A DNA stretch of 64,000 bases from Leucaena leucocephala. Taxonomy: Eukaryota; Streptophyta; Magnoliopsida; Fabales; Fabaceae. The notes under the pieces were generated by a model, which was not told the origin of the DNA, ran no database searches, and saw only the letters and a list, made by a program, of their open reading frames with translations. The position numbers and the translations under genes were made by a program. Of the stretch, positions 9,918 to 21,600 are shown piece by piece; within the stretch, counting starts at the first letter, position 1; every line of letters begins with the position of its first letter. The stretch is taken from assembly GCA_037074615.1 (NCBI GenBank), contig CM073562.1, positions 16,911,001 through 16,975,000 of the forward strand. The letters are read 5' to 3'.

Positions 9918-12591
9918 TGTTATGATCAGGAATTTAGTTAACATATATGTATATTCAGTGTAGAATATTTCGAATGAGAAGTGTTAGCTGAGTGGTTCAC
10001 GTGGCGAAGGGGAAACCATCCGGCCAGGGTTCGAGTCGCAGCGAAAGCGGAGGTGAATTGTTTTTTTTCTCAGACGCGTGAAATTACCATTTTGCCCCTC
10101 TGTCTATTTCCACCGAATCCTCTGCTCTTCTTCATCATTTTCTTCTTTCTTCCTGCGAGCCGCGAACAGAGACGGCAGGCTGCAGCGTGGGCAGGTGCGG
10201 GACGGCAGGAGCTCAGCGTGCGGCGTGGGAGAAGAGTACACGGCACGGAGAGTCTCGGTTATCATCTTTATGAAGCTTTCCGCCCCGCTCTCCTTTTTCT
10301 GTCGGCAATGACGCTGCTGTGAGAGGGAGAATGGAAGGCGCAGGAGTGTTGCAAGCTTAGTGAGCTGGGTGCTAGCGCCAGTGGTTACTTCTTCCGGTAA
10401 ACCACCCTCGTGGTTGTTGTCGTCGCCGTGTTGCAGCTGTTCGTCACCGTTCTTTGCTACTGTAGCAAGTCTCTGCTACTGTAGCAAGTCTTCGAATTCA
10501 ATTTCCAGGTTGCTCTTCGGTGGTCGGCTCTGTGGACGCTGTGAGTAAGCTTCTTAAACCATAATCCATATTCAAATTCTTTCGTTTCTTTCCAGCTAGT
10601 TATCTTGAGCAGTTGAGCTCACTCCGTTCAGTTTGGACTCCGGTGTTCCCCTGTTTTGGGGTGTCATTGTTAGGACCGACGACTGTTCTCGTCGCTGTCA
10701 TCTATTGTCACCGTAGCAACTTTATATCTTTGGCATTCTTCTCTGTCGCTGCTTTGCAGTGCTTCGCGGGGAGGGTGTGTGATCTCTGGGTTTAGGAAAG
10801 GAAGGAAGTATGGAAGAATGAAGGATGTTGGAGTTGCATAACCTCCATGGAATTTTAACAGTGCGTGGTATGTTGTCGGAACTTTCTTCTTCTGTTGTTT
10901 GTGGACATTGCTGTGTGTGTGCCTGTTGTGCTGCTGCTGTGTGTGGGTGTTGTATGCTGGGGTTTTCGGTATGTGCAGTGTATGTGCTTTGGAATACGGT
11001 TGATGTTTGCACATAAGCATGGATATTGCTAATTGAATGAAAGAAGAAGTGATTGGAGATTGTTGCTGTTATGCATATGTATATGTACGTATAAAGTTGG
11101 AGTTCTGTGATCAGTGAACTAAATCGCGGTATTGGAAGTAAAGTGATATATGTAGGGAAATGTTGTTATTATTTGCAAGGAATAAGAGGAATAGAGTAAG
11201 AGAAGCGACTTCTGTTGTAGTGTGCGTATAAATGATTAATGGTGTGTTAGTGGTGGAAGTGATAAGTAGGGATGCTTATATTGGTCAAAGACGTTAAGCA
11301 AATTGTTAATATGTTATTTTTATATCAGGGGATTGAGTAGTGGCTTTACAGCAAGTGGTTGGTGGGAAGAGTAGCAATTTAGGAACGCGGCAGGTGAGTG
11401 AATAACGTTCCCTAAAATTTACATTTTTTTCAAATGCATTGTCATTTCAAATGATGAATTTCAAATATTGATTTCGAAAAGCAAATTTTAAGAAAGTATA
11501 GTTTAAATCGTTAGAAATGATTTTCTTTCGATTGGTTTACAAAAGAATTACGATTATGCATGAAAATGGATAAAGAAGCTTTAGAAAAAGATTTGACAGT
11601 GAACTGATGTTATTCATGAAATATTTCTCTGTGAATTGCATATGTTTTTACAGTAACTTGATTTTGTATGTTTATGCTGGGGTAACAGAAATTCAAAGTG
11701 ACTTTATCAATGATTATGATATTTTGAAACGATTGAGATCTTTACATGTGAAAAGGACCCCACGCATGATGGAAATGTTTTAGGACAGAATACAGAACGC
11801 TGGTTGCTAACAGCAGTACTGTTAGTCCTTGGTGCACCTTGGTTACTCGAGCTCGACAGTTTGTGGCATAGCCACCAGAATTATTTCGTGGGATTCGTTC
11901 TCGCGACAGTTTGTGGCCTTGAGCCACCAGAATTATTTCGTGGGATTTATTCTCGCGACAGTTTGTGGCATAGCCACCAGAATTATTTCGTGGGATTCGT
12001 TCTCGCGACAGTTAGTGGCTTCGAGCCACCAGAATGGTTAGTTACCCTCGTGGACTGTGTGTCCACGTCAGTTTTCGTTCTGTTGAAGTCCTACAGAAAG
12101 ATCATGGTTATGAAAAGATTGTTTTGGATCAGTTATGTGAAACAGTTAGTTCATACGGTTATTTCCCCTGAAATACAAATGTTTATGAAAAGGTTTGCAT
12201 TAGATTATGAAGTGTTAAGAAAATACATTTTTAAGATAATTATGCATTGTTTATTTTCCGCATTCTTATAAATCATGTTTTTGGGACGTTATTCACGAGT
12301 AGATTTTTGGCTTCAGATAGTGCAGGTGACCCTATTTCTCCAGCTGAGCGGTAAAGAGCCTTGCTGTTGATCCGAAGTTTCATTTGATAAGAACTACTTT
12401 TGATGTAATTGCTTCTTAAGAACTTTAATTATTTTGGAAAGGAAAGTGCTCTGCATGAACCTTAGAAAATATTTGTATGATTTTGAAAAATGCTATGGAG
12501 GAATTTATGGTTTTACTTAAAAGAATAGGCTTTCAGAATATGATGTATTCATATTCTGTGCCGGTCACGGTCCAGAAATAGGGACGTGACA
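9918..12591 (+). repeat. 3' LTR of the Tekay-like element
   Basis: This 2674-bp copy looks identical to the 5' LTR. It ends TGACA at 12591 and is followed by the target duplicate TCTCC at 12592-12596. Its last bases, read on the minus strand, supply the final codons and stop of the truncated RLP frame. The tRNA-like unit recurs at about 9970-10068 and the 50-bp array at 11855-12037. Confidence 0.96.
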
Positions 12592-15540
12592 TCTCCAGCT
12601 CTTCTTCAATATCAGAGTCCCAATGACTGACCAAAACCCAACTACAAACCCAGTAGCTACCACAAAATAAAACCACACTTTCTCAGAATCCTTATCATCG
12701 TCTCCAGAGACTTCACTTTCACGACCATGATCATCGGAATCACCTCCACCGCACTTATTTGGAAGTGGAACTCCACAGAGATGAGGGTTGCCGGCATAAA
12801 TACGTTGGTCGCCCAACGTCAAAAACTGGTTTTCTGTTGGAATTGGTCCTGAAAGATTATTGTATGACAGGTTTAAGTGGCTCAATGAGGTTAAAGTAGG
12901 CATGGTCTCGGGAATTCCTCCAGAAAAATTATTACAAGAGATATCGAAAGATTCAAGTGATTTAATATCTCCTATTCTTTCAGGAATCTCTCCTTTCAAG
13001 TGGTTGTGAGACAGATTTAAACCATGCAGTCTAGTGAGCTGAGTTATACCTTTAGGAACAACTCCAACCAGATTGTTATCAGAAAGATCCATGTTCACCA
13101 CAAACTTCAATATTTTGATGTAATCAAGTTCTGTCCCCTTCACAACTTGTTTAACATCCTCGGTGGGCCACTGATCAATGAAGTCTGTAGTAAAAAAATT
13201 GATATCAAATTTTATTTTGACTTCGTTTGACCTGTTGGATATAATCATCCCACTAAGATTACCAATGCAGTGAGGTATTGAACCCGTTAAGGCGTTACTC
13301 GCAAGGTCCAAAATCTGAAGTGATGTGAGTTGACAAAGATGTGAAGGAATGCTACCGTTCAACTTGTTTTGTCGCAGTCTTAGAATTTGTAGCATGGGAA
13401 AAGTGTCCCCAGTCCAAGGCGGTATACTTCCAACAAATTGATTCTCGCCAACATCCACAATCACCAGTTGCTTTAAATTCATTAAAGATAGTGGAAGCTC
13501 CCCATGAAGGGTGTTATCGTTCAAATGCAACCACAACAACGAGGAAAGATTACCAAATGTTGTTGGAATAGCACCTGACAGTTTGTTGGATGACAAGTTT
13601 ATTTCATCCCATCCTTGATTATCCTGCCAGCAATCTGGAATTTCTCCTGATAATTTGTTCTTCGAGAGATCAAGTCGAGACAAAGTGACAATCTTGCACA
13701 GCGAGTTTGGTATTGAGCCATTCATGGAGTTATTGCCAAGTAGCAAATACACCAACCCAGGCATTATTTCATCAATATTTTCTGGCAATGATCCGCTGAT
13801 CTTGTTACCAAAGAGGTTCAATAATCTGAGCTTCTCAAATGACCATCCTTTAAAAGTAGATATTGAACCTCTCAAACTATTAAAAGAAAGATCTAATTGG
13901 TCTAATTTCACAAGTTTGCCAAAATTGTCAGGAATTTCACCGTGTAAGTCATTATTGGCAAGACCAAGGTCTTGCAAATTCACAAGATGACCCAAACTTC
14001 TTGGGATGGTGCCTCTCAGACGATTGTTTGAAAGGTCAAGCATATTCAGGTTCACCAATTGTGAAAGAGTTTTTGGAATAAACCCTTCCAATTGATTTCC
14101 GGAAAGACGCAAGAAAGTTAGATTCACTAGCTGTGTAAGGCTTTCAGGAATTGTTCCATTCAATTGATTGTTAACAAGTTCAAGTATTGTCAACTGTAAC
14201 AATTTCCCGAGAGAAGAGGGAATGGGACCATAGAACGTGGTTTTTGATATATGAAGGTGCTTTAGATTTTCAAGTTCCCCCAACCAGCTCGGTAAATAGT
14301 CTTCAAATGTATTAAAGCTCAAGTCAAGTTGTTCAAGATCATACTTGACACATCCAGATTCAAAGCTTCCAAAAGCTTTTCCATGGAAGTTGTTTGTGGA
14401 GAACTCTAATCTCTTCAAACGGCACATGTTCTTTAGAATCAGAGATAGAGAGGATTCTAAAGAAGTGAAATTATTTGAGGAAAGAATTAGTTGTTGAAGG
14501 TTAGTTAGCTCACCTAACCAAGATGGAATAGAACTTGTAAGATTGTTGGAAGATAGGTCAAGGACTCTTAAGGAAGACAAATTATGGAGAGCAACAGGAA
14601 ACGGACCTCGAAGTCCATTGTAAGCAACATTTAGTTCCTCAAGCTTATCAAATTTACTGAACCACAATGGCAACAAACTGAGATTGTTGAAAGAAAGGGA
14701 AAGGATCCTAACAGAAGTCATGTTTTGGAAAACATCAAGACTTGGACTTTCAAGTGAATTGTAAGTAAGATCGAGAACTTGAATCCTTGGAATTATGAAG
14801 GTGAAATTAGGAGGGTGATAATGAAGAGGAGGGATCAACGAGTGAATCCCACACTCAGCTAAATTCAAATGTGATAAAGAAGGAAGGTTGTAAAATACCT
14901 GGAATACATCATGTGCTTTCCCAAGGTCAACAGAATGCAGGTCAAGGCTTTGCAGTGAGTGAAGCCCAGAAACCCAGTTCATGTCACTGAGTTGGAAACC
15001 ATTGAGGCTGAGATCAAGATGTTGCAGGTTGGTTAGATTGCCAAGATTATAAGGAATCTTGCCGCTAAAATTAGCATTAGAGAGAGACAGAGTTCTCAGC
15101 TGATGCATAGAAGCAAGGAAGAGAGGAATTGGAGCAGCATGAAATTGGTTTCCACTCAAGTCCAAGTAACTCAAGCGTTCGAATTGCACAAGAGACCGAT
15201 CAACTTGTAAAGCTTCAACGGATTCTTGGCTATAGTCACAAAATTCAGCTGATGAGCTATAACATGGATTCCTGAGATCAATCTTGAGAACTTGGCCAGA
15301 AACACTGTCGCAGGTTATAGCATTCCAATGGCAGCAATCGATATTGGAATTATTCCATGAAGAAAGCCTCTCTGATGGATCAACGAGGGTTGCTTTGAAC
15401 TTGAGAAGAGCTTGCCTCTCTTGTTCTAAGCATCCCACGCTTGAATTTTCACACAAGCATAATCCAACAATTGCAGACAACAACAAGAAGAGAAGAGAAA
15501 AACGAACACTCAAAGAAGTATTCATGGTTTGCAATCGCAT
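12565..15540 (-). CDS. LRR receptor-like protein, tail truncated by the retrotransposon
   Basis: The 991-residue intronless frame encodes a cell-surface LRR-RLP of the plant immune or developmental receptor type, which usually works with SOBIR1/BAK1-type kinases. Parts: signal peptide (about 1-30; the start could also be the second Met, MNTSL, five residues in); an LRRNT cap with EQERQALLKFK and the WNNSNIDCCHW Cys pair; more than 25 LxxLxLSxNxLxGxIP repeats with many N-glycosylation sites; an acidic juxtamembrane stretch; a transmembrane helix at about 955-978 with GFVVG. After KKSWR the frame enters the LTR and ends with eight foreign residues (CHVPISGP). About 32 original tail residues were lost to 2180-2277. 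Ectodomain and membrane anchor remain whole, so a truncated receptor could still be made. Confidence 0.93.
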   Translation of the reverse strand: MRLQTMNTSLSVRFSLLFLLLSAIVGLCLCENSSVGCLEQERQALLKFKATLVDPSERLSSWNNSNIDCCHWNAITCDSVSGQVLKIDLRNPCYSSSAEFCDYSQESVEALQVDRSLVQFERLSYLDLSGNQFHAAPIPLFLASMHQLRTLSLSNANFSGKIPYNLGNLTNLQHLDLSLNGFQLSDMNWVSGLHSLQSLDLHSVDLGKAHDVFQVFYNLPSLSHLNLAECGIHSLIPPLHYHPPNFTFIIPRIQVLDLTYNSLESPSLDVFQNMTSVRILSLSFNNLSLLPLWFSKFDKLEELNVAYNGLRGPFPVALHNLSSLRVLDLSSNNLTSSIPSWLGELTNLQQLILSSNNFTSLESSLSLILKNMCRLKRLEFSTNNFHGKAFGSFESGCVKYDLEQLDLSFNTFEDYLPSWLGELENLKHLHISKTTFYGPIPSSLGKLLQLTILELVNNQLNGTIPESLTQLVNLTFLRLSGNQLEGFIPKTLSQLVNLNMLDLSNNRLRGTIPRSLGHLVNLQDLGLANNDLHGEIPDNFGKLVKLDQLDLSFNSLRGSISTFKGWSFEKLRLLNLFGNKISGSLPENIDEIMPGLVYLLLGNNSMNGSIPNSLCKIVTLSRLDLSKNKLSGEIPDCWQDNQGWDEINLSSNKLSGAIPTTFGNLSSLLWLHLNDNTLHGELPLSLMNLKQLVIVDVGENQFVGSIPPWTGDTFPMLQILRLRQNKLNGSIPSHLCQLTSLQILDLASNALTGSIPHCIGNLSGMIISNRSNEVKIKFDINFFTTDFIDQWPTEDVKQVVKGTELDYIKILKFVVNMDLSDNNLVGVVPKGITQLTRLHGLNLSHNHLKGEIPERIGDIKSLESFDISCNNFSGGIPETMPTLTSLSHLNLSYNNLSGPIPTENQFLTLGDQRIYAGNPHLCGVPLPNKCGGGDSDDHGRESEVSGDDDKDSEKVWFYFVVATGFVVGFWSVIGTLILKKSWRCHVPISGP

Positions 15541-17000
15541 TCACGTTGCTTTTCTTTAAAACACAGATAGCCCAGACACACATATATATTATATTTTCAA
15601 TGTCGCTATTTCACTTGTGGGTAACTTTTCAAGGTGAAAACTATCTTATTGTCAAAAGTAATATAAATCTGGAAGCTATGATGTGAAGAGTGGACTGAGT
15701 CAGAGACTCAGAGGAGACGGTCGTACGCCGTTCTCACACATTGTCCATTACGAAAGACCTATCACTTTATGGGAAGTGGATCGTGAATATTAGGTGAATT
15801 CATGCAAGTGGAGTGAGTCTTCTCTCGAGGTAGCTGTGGCGATTGATGGATTCAAGAGCCACGTCATTTCATTGTTTTAAATGCATTGAATTCGTTTAGT
15901 ATCTTTATATATATTTCATTTATTAGTCAAATAATAAAATAAGTATTGTATAAGAAAGAGAGGCAATATTGACTGCATTCAATAATTGACTTGAATAAGT
16001 TCCATTTTCTAATTATATTTTATATTTCATGTTGAAAGACTATTAGTTAACAATGTAATAAAGCTTAAATCATTTATGTTTTGATTAAAAGCAATAATTA
16101 CTAGCACCATTGTCTAAGATTATAACTTAACTTTCTAAATTTTAGAACATAAAGGTTTTACGGTTCATCATAATTCATTCAAACAAAAATACGTATATCT
16201 AAAACGTTTAAAATGGAGAATTAGCAAAGTTTTTTATTTCTTATTTTTGAAGTCATTTAAAGATACTTGTAGTCTAATTGGAAATTAAACTTGAGAAAGC
16301 TGTATTGAGACTTCTGGTTCTGTCAAATAAACGTAAAGAATAAGTACCACCGTTTCTCATTTGAGCTAGGTGATGATGATAGTTTCAAAACTTTGACATT
16401 CCTGCAAAACTATCTCTTGCGTTTTCTCTCTCTCATCCCAACCTTCTCCAAAACGAAAAATAACTGAGTTATAGTTTGTGACAGTACAAGAACTTGTTGA
16501 GTTTATTTTGCCATAAATTTCGAACCAATCATCCAGTTAATTAAGTCTAAATGTGTGCAAAATGCAAAATTTGAAGAAGAAAAAAGAGTCAATTTTATCT
16601 CTGCATTTGTCAAATAAACGTGTAGAAGAGGGCATGCAGTCAGATTAACGTAGCTTGCTTGACACTTGATGATTTCTAAACAAATATTTCTTGTGTTTAC
16701 ACTGAGTTCTCGGAATCTAGCTCTTTGGTACAAGAAAATGAAAACCAAGACGCTCTTGTAAATCTCAATATGCTCTCTCTGTGACATGACAATTCCACAA
16801 ACAAATCAGAGAGAGAGAGAGAGAGAAGAGCCAAAATGTCCCGAGTTGATGATTGATGTAGCATCTTTAATTAGTGCTGCTAGGTTTGATCACAGTTTAA
16901 GGAATAATGGCAGATATATGATTATTGTGTTTGTGGAATAGTGGGATCTCACAAATCCAAGTACGTAATAAATTGCATTAATTACGTCAAATAATTAATT
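15541..17000 (-). promoter_or_regulatory. 5' flank of the first LRR-RLP
   Basis: This non-coding upstream region shares blocks with the flank of the second RLP (21692-22530), including a CAAATAAACGTGTAGAAGAGG block near 16612 and GGGATCTCA...AATCCAAGTACGTAA near 16941. Part of it (about 15760-16440) is present inverted at 960-1480. A (GA)n run is at about 16808-16826. A short TATA-like stretch near 15582-15593 may be the core promoter. Confidence 0.5.
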
Positions 17001-17740
17001 CAAGAGAGTCTGATTAAGGCTTAATTTGGGAAGTTTATACAATTTCTAAAACTGAAAATCTTTGTTATACGTATTCCATGATTTCTTTTTTGGGGATATA
17101 TGCAATATACTTTAAATTAGACGTGGAGTGATGTGTCTTCAAAATGAGTGATAATATTCACAACTTATAAATAATACTAGTATCACTTATCATATAAGTT
17201 CATTGAGGGTTTTGAATAGAAGTTATTTTTTCATATTTTCTTTAAAATAATAGAACAATGAAAATGAAAAATATTTGGAATTTCTTTGAATCGATCAATT
17301 TAGTAATCATTTAGCTTTGTCATATTTTTTTTTAAAATAAATCAGTTATTTTTCTTGTTTCTTGAAGCCCAAATTTACCCTTCGGTCCTGAAATAGGTTT
17401 AGGCCCAAATACCTCAGTAGCCTTTTTACTCTGTCCATTCGTTTTCATTCCCCACACCCATATACATTCCTCATGTCAATAAGTTTATGTCAATAAGTTT
17501 AGCTGACGAAAGAATTAGATATATAATTATTTATAGTGTATTTGATTCTTAAAAAATATTATTTTATTATAATTTTAAGCGCAGTGCTTAAAGAGACATT
17601 TTAACTCTTGAATGTTTAAATTTACCTTTAAGGGTAAACACGACTCACCCTACCCAATATTATTATCGTTTAAGAAAAAGGAAAATTTCACCCTGCCTTT
17701 AATTTGTAAGTGAGTCCAATATTTTCTAAAATTTTTTTAA

Positions 17741-17777
<37 letters not shown>

Positions 17778-18628
17778 CTAGTAAAGTTTTATTCTCTTGA
17801 TCCTTATTATGCAATTAATATATAGTCTTATTAAAGTTTTTTTAGGTTTCGTATTTAACTTATATTAAAAGGACAGATACGAACTCTTCTATCATGTAAG
17901 TAGTTTCTTTCTCTCTGTTTTTTTTTTTATTTTCCACCCATAGCTTTAGCTTTACATCTTTATTTCGAAACTTTGTTTATTAGTAATATTTACCTTTTAA
18001 AAATACAATAATACTCAAACTTAACTACGCCTAATTCTTGACGTTTTCTTTTACATTAGCATCAAAACAATGTTATAAGATTATTATAACATTCATGAAT
18101 ATATCGAAGGAGTAGCTAGGAGAAGTTTTAATAGAAAATATAATTTTAATGATGTGATTTTAGTGATTAAATAAAAAAAATATTATTAAAAAAGATAACA
18201 TTATTTTTATAATTAAGTTGCTAAAAAATTATTTTTAAAAACAATTCTTTGCTATTATTGCATATTTTTGTAAAATTATAAAAAAATTGCTGTTAAAAAA
18301 AGTACTTTTTAATAAAGTTTATTTAAAAACTTGTCTCTTTCTACCGTCTTTTTTATAAAATTGCCGTAAAAAAATTAAAATTTAAAATCTAGATAAATAA
18401 TTTTATAGTCTCATTTTTTCGCTTTCTACAATAGTGGTCGCTCATCTCTATCTTACTGTATACGTCAACGACAACCAAAACATAACATATTTTAAAACAT
18501 TTGTAGAGAGCAAACAGAAAATAAAATACAAAAGCTGAGCACAATTATTCCAAGCACCGCGCACATAAAACATCACTTAGTTACTGGAATATTAAAGAGA
18601 AGGGACACAAATGGTACGATCGAGGGGA
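17001..18628. other. Intergenic DNA between the two RLP units
   Basis: No gene is seen. It holds a copy of a dispersed repeat (about 17557-17738), an (AT)n tract (about 17745-17774), and from about 17940 the 3' flank of the second RLP. About 355 bases at 18123-18478 are absent from the matching flank of the first RLP (1780-2179) and are probably an insertion. Its right end resembles a CACTA-type terminus weakly, but I could not find a matching left end. Confidence 0.5.
17745..17774. repeat. (AT)n microsatellite
   Basis: About 15 AT dinucleotides in the intergenic region between the RLP genes. Confidence 0.9.
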
Positions 18629-21600
18629 TCAAACATGAACATGATTTCTCATCATCCTCTTCATCAGCTTCGCTACTTTCAACGCCATAATTACATATAT
18701 TTCGTCTGCCACGTCATCAACACGGCGAAACACAGCATATCTCCAACTCTTCTTTAATATCAGAGTTGCAATAACTGACCAAAACCCTACTGCAAACCCA
18801 ATAGCCACCACAAAATAAAACCACACTTTCTCAGAATCCTTATCATAGTCTCCAGAGCCTTCACTTTCACGACCATGATCATCAGAATCACCTCCACCAC
18901 ACTTATTTGGAAGTGGAACTCCACAGAGACGAGGGTTGCCTGAATAAATACGTTGGTCGCCCAACGTCGAAAACTGGTTTTCTGTTGGAATTGGTCCTGA
19001 AAGATTGTTGTATGACAAGTTCAAGTAGCTCAATGAGGTTAAAGTAGACATGGTCTCTGGAATTCTGCCAGAAAAATTATTACAAGAAATATCGAAAGAT
19101 TCAAGTGATTTAATCTCTCCTATTCTTTCAGGAATCTCTCCTTTCAACTGGTTGCGTGACAGATTTAAGCCATGCAGTCTAATGAGTTGAGTTATACCTT
19201 CAGGAACAACTCCAACCAGATTGTTATCAGAAAGATCCATGTTCACCACAAACTTCAATATTTTGATGTAATCAAGTTCTGTCCCCTTCACAACTTGTTT
19301 AACTTCCTCGGTATGCCACTGATCAATGAAGTGATCCGTTCTATAAAAATTGATATCAAATTGTACTTTGACTTCATTTGAGCTGTTGGCTTTAATCATC
19401 CCACTAAGATTACCAATGCAGTGAGGTATTGAACCCGTTAAGGCGTTACTCGCAAGGTCCAAAATCTGAAGTGATGTGAGTTGACAAAGATGTGAAGGAA
19501 TGCTACCGTTCAACTTGTTTTGTCGCAGTCTGAGAATTTGTAGCATGGGAAAAGTGTCCCCAGTCCAAGGCGGTATACTTCCAACAAATTGATTCTCGCC
19601 AACATCCATAATCACCAGTTGCTTTAAATTCATTAAAGATAGTGGAAGCTCCCCATGAAGGGTGTTATCGTTCAAATGCAACCACAACAACGAGGAAAGA
19701 TTACCAAATGTTGTTGGAATAGCACCTGACAGTTTGTTGGATGACAAGTTTATTTCATCCCATCTTTGATTATCCTGCCAGCAATCTGGAATTTCTCCTG
19801 ATAATTTGTTCTTCGAGAGATCAAGTCGAGACAAAGTGACAATCTTGCACAGTGAGTTTGGTATTGAGCCATTCATGGAGTTATTGCCAAGTAGCAAATA
19901 CACCAACCCGGGCATTATTTCATCAATATTTTCTGGCAATGATCCGCTGATCTTGTTACCAAAGAGGTTCAATAATCTGAGCTGCTCAAATGACCATCCT
20001 TTAAAAGTAGATATTGAGCCTCTCAAACTATTAAAAGAAAGATCTAATTGGTCTAATTTCACAAGTTTGCCAAAATTGTCAGGAATTTCACCGTGTAAGT
20101 CATTATTGGCAAGACCAAGGTATTCCAAATTCACCAGTTGACCCAAACTTCGTGGGATGGTGCCTCTGAGACAATTGTTTGAAAGTTCAAGTAAATTCAG
20201 GTTCACCAATTGTGAAAGAGTTTTTGGAACAGACCCTTCCAATTGATTTCCGGAAAGACGCAATAAAATTAGATTCACAAGCTGTGCAAGGCTTTCAGGA
20301 ATTGTTCCATTCAGATGATTGTTAACAAGTTCAAGTGTTGTCAACTGTAACAATTTCCCGAGAGAAGAGGGAATGGGACCATAGAACGTGGTTTCTGATA
20401 TATGAAGGTTCTTTAGATTTTCAAGTTCCCCCAACCAGCTCGGTAAATAGTCTTCAAATGTATTAGAGCTCAAGTCAAGTTGTTCAAGATCATACTTGGC
20501 ACAACCAGATTCAAAGCTTCCAAAAGCTTTTCCATGGAAGTTGTTGGCGGAGAAATCTAATCTTTTGAGATGGCACATGTTCTTTAGAATCAGAGATAGA
20601 GAGGATTCTAAAGAAGTGAAATTATTTGAGGAAAGAAGTAGTTGGCGAAGGTTGGTTAGTTCACTTAACCAAGATGGAACAGAACCTGTAAGATGGTTGG
20701 AAGATAGGTCAAGGACTCTTATGGAAGACAAATTATGGAGAGCAAGAGGAAACGGACCTCGAAGTCCATTGTAAGCAACATTTAGTTCCTCAAGCTTATC
20801 AAATTTACTGAACCACAATGGCAACGAACTGAGATTGTTGAAAGAAAGGGAAAGGACCCTAACAGAAGTCATGTTTTGGAAAACATCAAGACTTGGACTT
20901 TCAAGTGAATTGTAAGTAAGATCGAGCACTTGAATCCTTGGAATTATGAAGGTGAAATTAGGAGAGTGATAATGAAGAGGAGGGATCAACGAGTGAATCC
21001 CACACTCAGCTAAATTCAAATGTGATAAAGAAGGAAGGTTGTAAAATACCTGGAATATATCATGTGCTTTCCCAAGGTCAACAGAATGCAGGTCAAGGCT
21101 TTGCAGTGAGTGAAGCCCAGAAACCCAGTTCATGTCACTGAGTTGGAAACCATTGAGGCTCAGATCAAGATGTTGCAGGTTGGTTAGTTTGCCAAGATTA
21201 TAAGGAATCTTGCCGCTAAAATTAGCATTAGAGAGAGACAGATTTCTCAGCTGATGCATAGAAGCAAGGAAGAGAGGAATTGGAGCAGCATGAAATTGGT
21301 TTCCACTCAAGTCCAAGTAACTCAAGCGTTCGAATTGCACGAGAGACCGATCAACTTGTAAAGCTTCAACGGATTCTTGGCTATAGTCACAAAATTCAGC
21401 TGATGAGCTATAACATGGATTCCTGAGATCGAGCTTGAGAACGTGGCCAGTAACACTGTCGCAGGTTACAGCATTCCAATGGCAGCAATCGATATTGGAT
21501 TTATTCCATGAAGAAAGCCTCTCTGATGGATCAACGAGGGTTGCTTTGAACTTGAGAAGAGCTTGCCTCTCTTGTTCTAAGCATCCCACGCTTGAATTTC

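Larger units (their letters stand above)
2278..12591 (+). mobile_element. Complete Ty3/gypsy chromovirus (Tekay/Del type) LTR retrotransposon
   Basis: The 10,314-bp element has 2674-bp direct LTRs (2278-4951 and 9918-12591) beginning TGTTA and ending TGACA. It has a TGGTATCAGAGCC primer-binding site at 4955 and a purine tract directly before the 3' LTR (9905-9917). A single 1569-codon gag-pol frame lies between them. The 5-bp target duplication TCTCC lies at 2273-2277 and 12592-12596. The integrase-after-RNase H order is that of Ty3/gypsy. The long LTRs and the chromodomain-like C-terminus suggest the Tekay/Del chromovirus lineage. The element is antisense to the RLP gene it interrupts. All coding, priming and integration parts appear present, so it could be autonomous. 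Confidence 0.96.
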
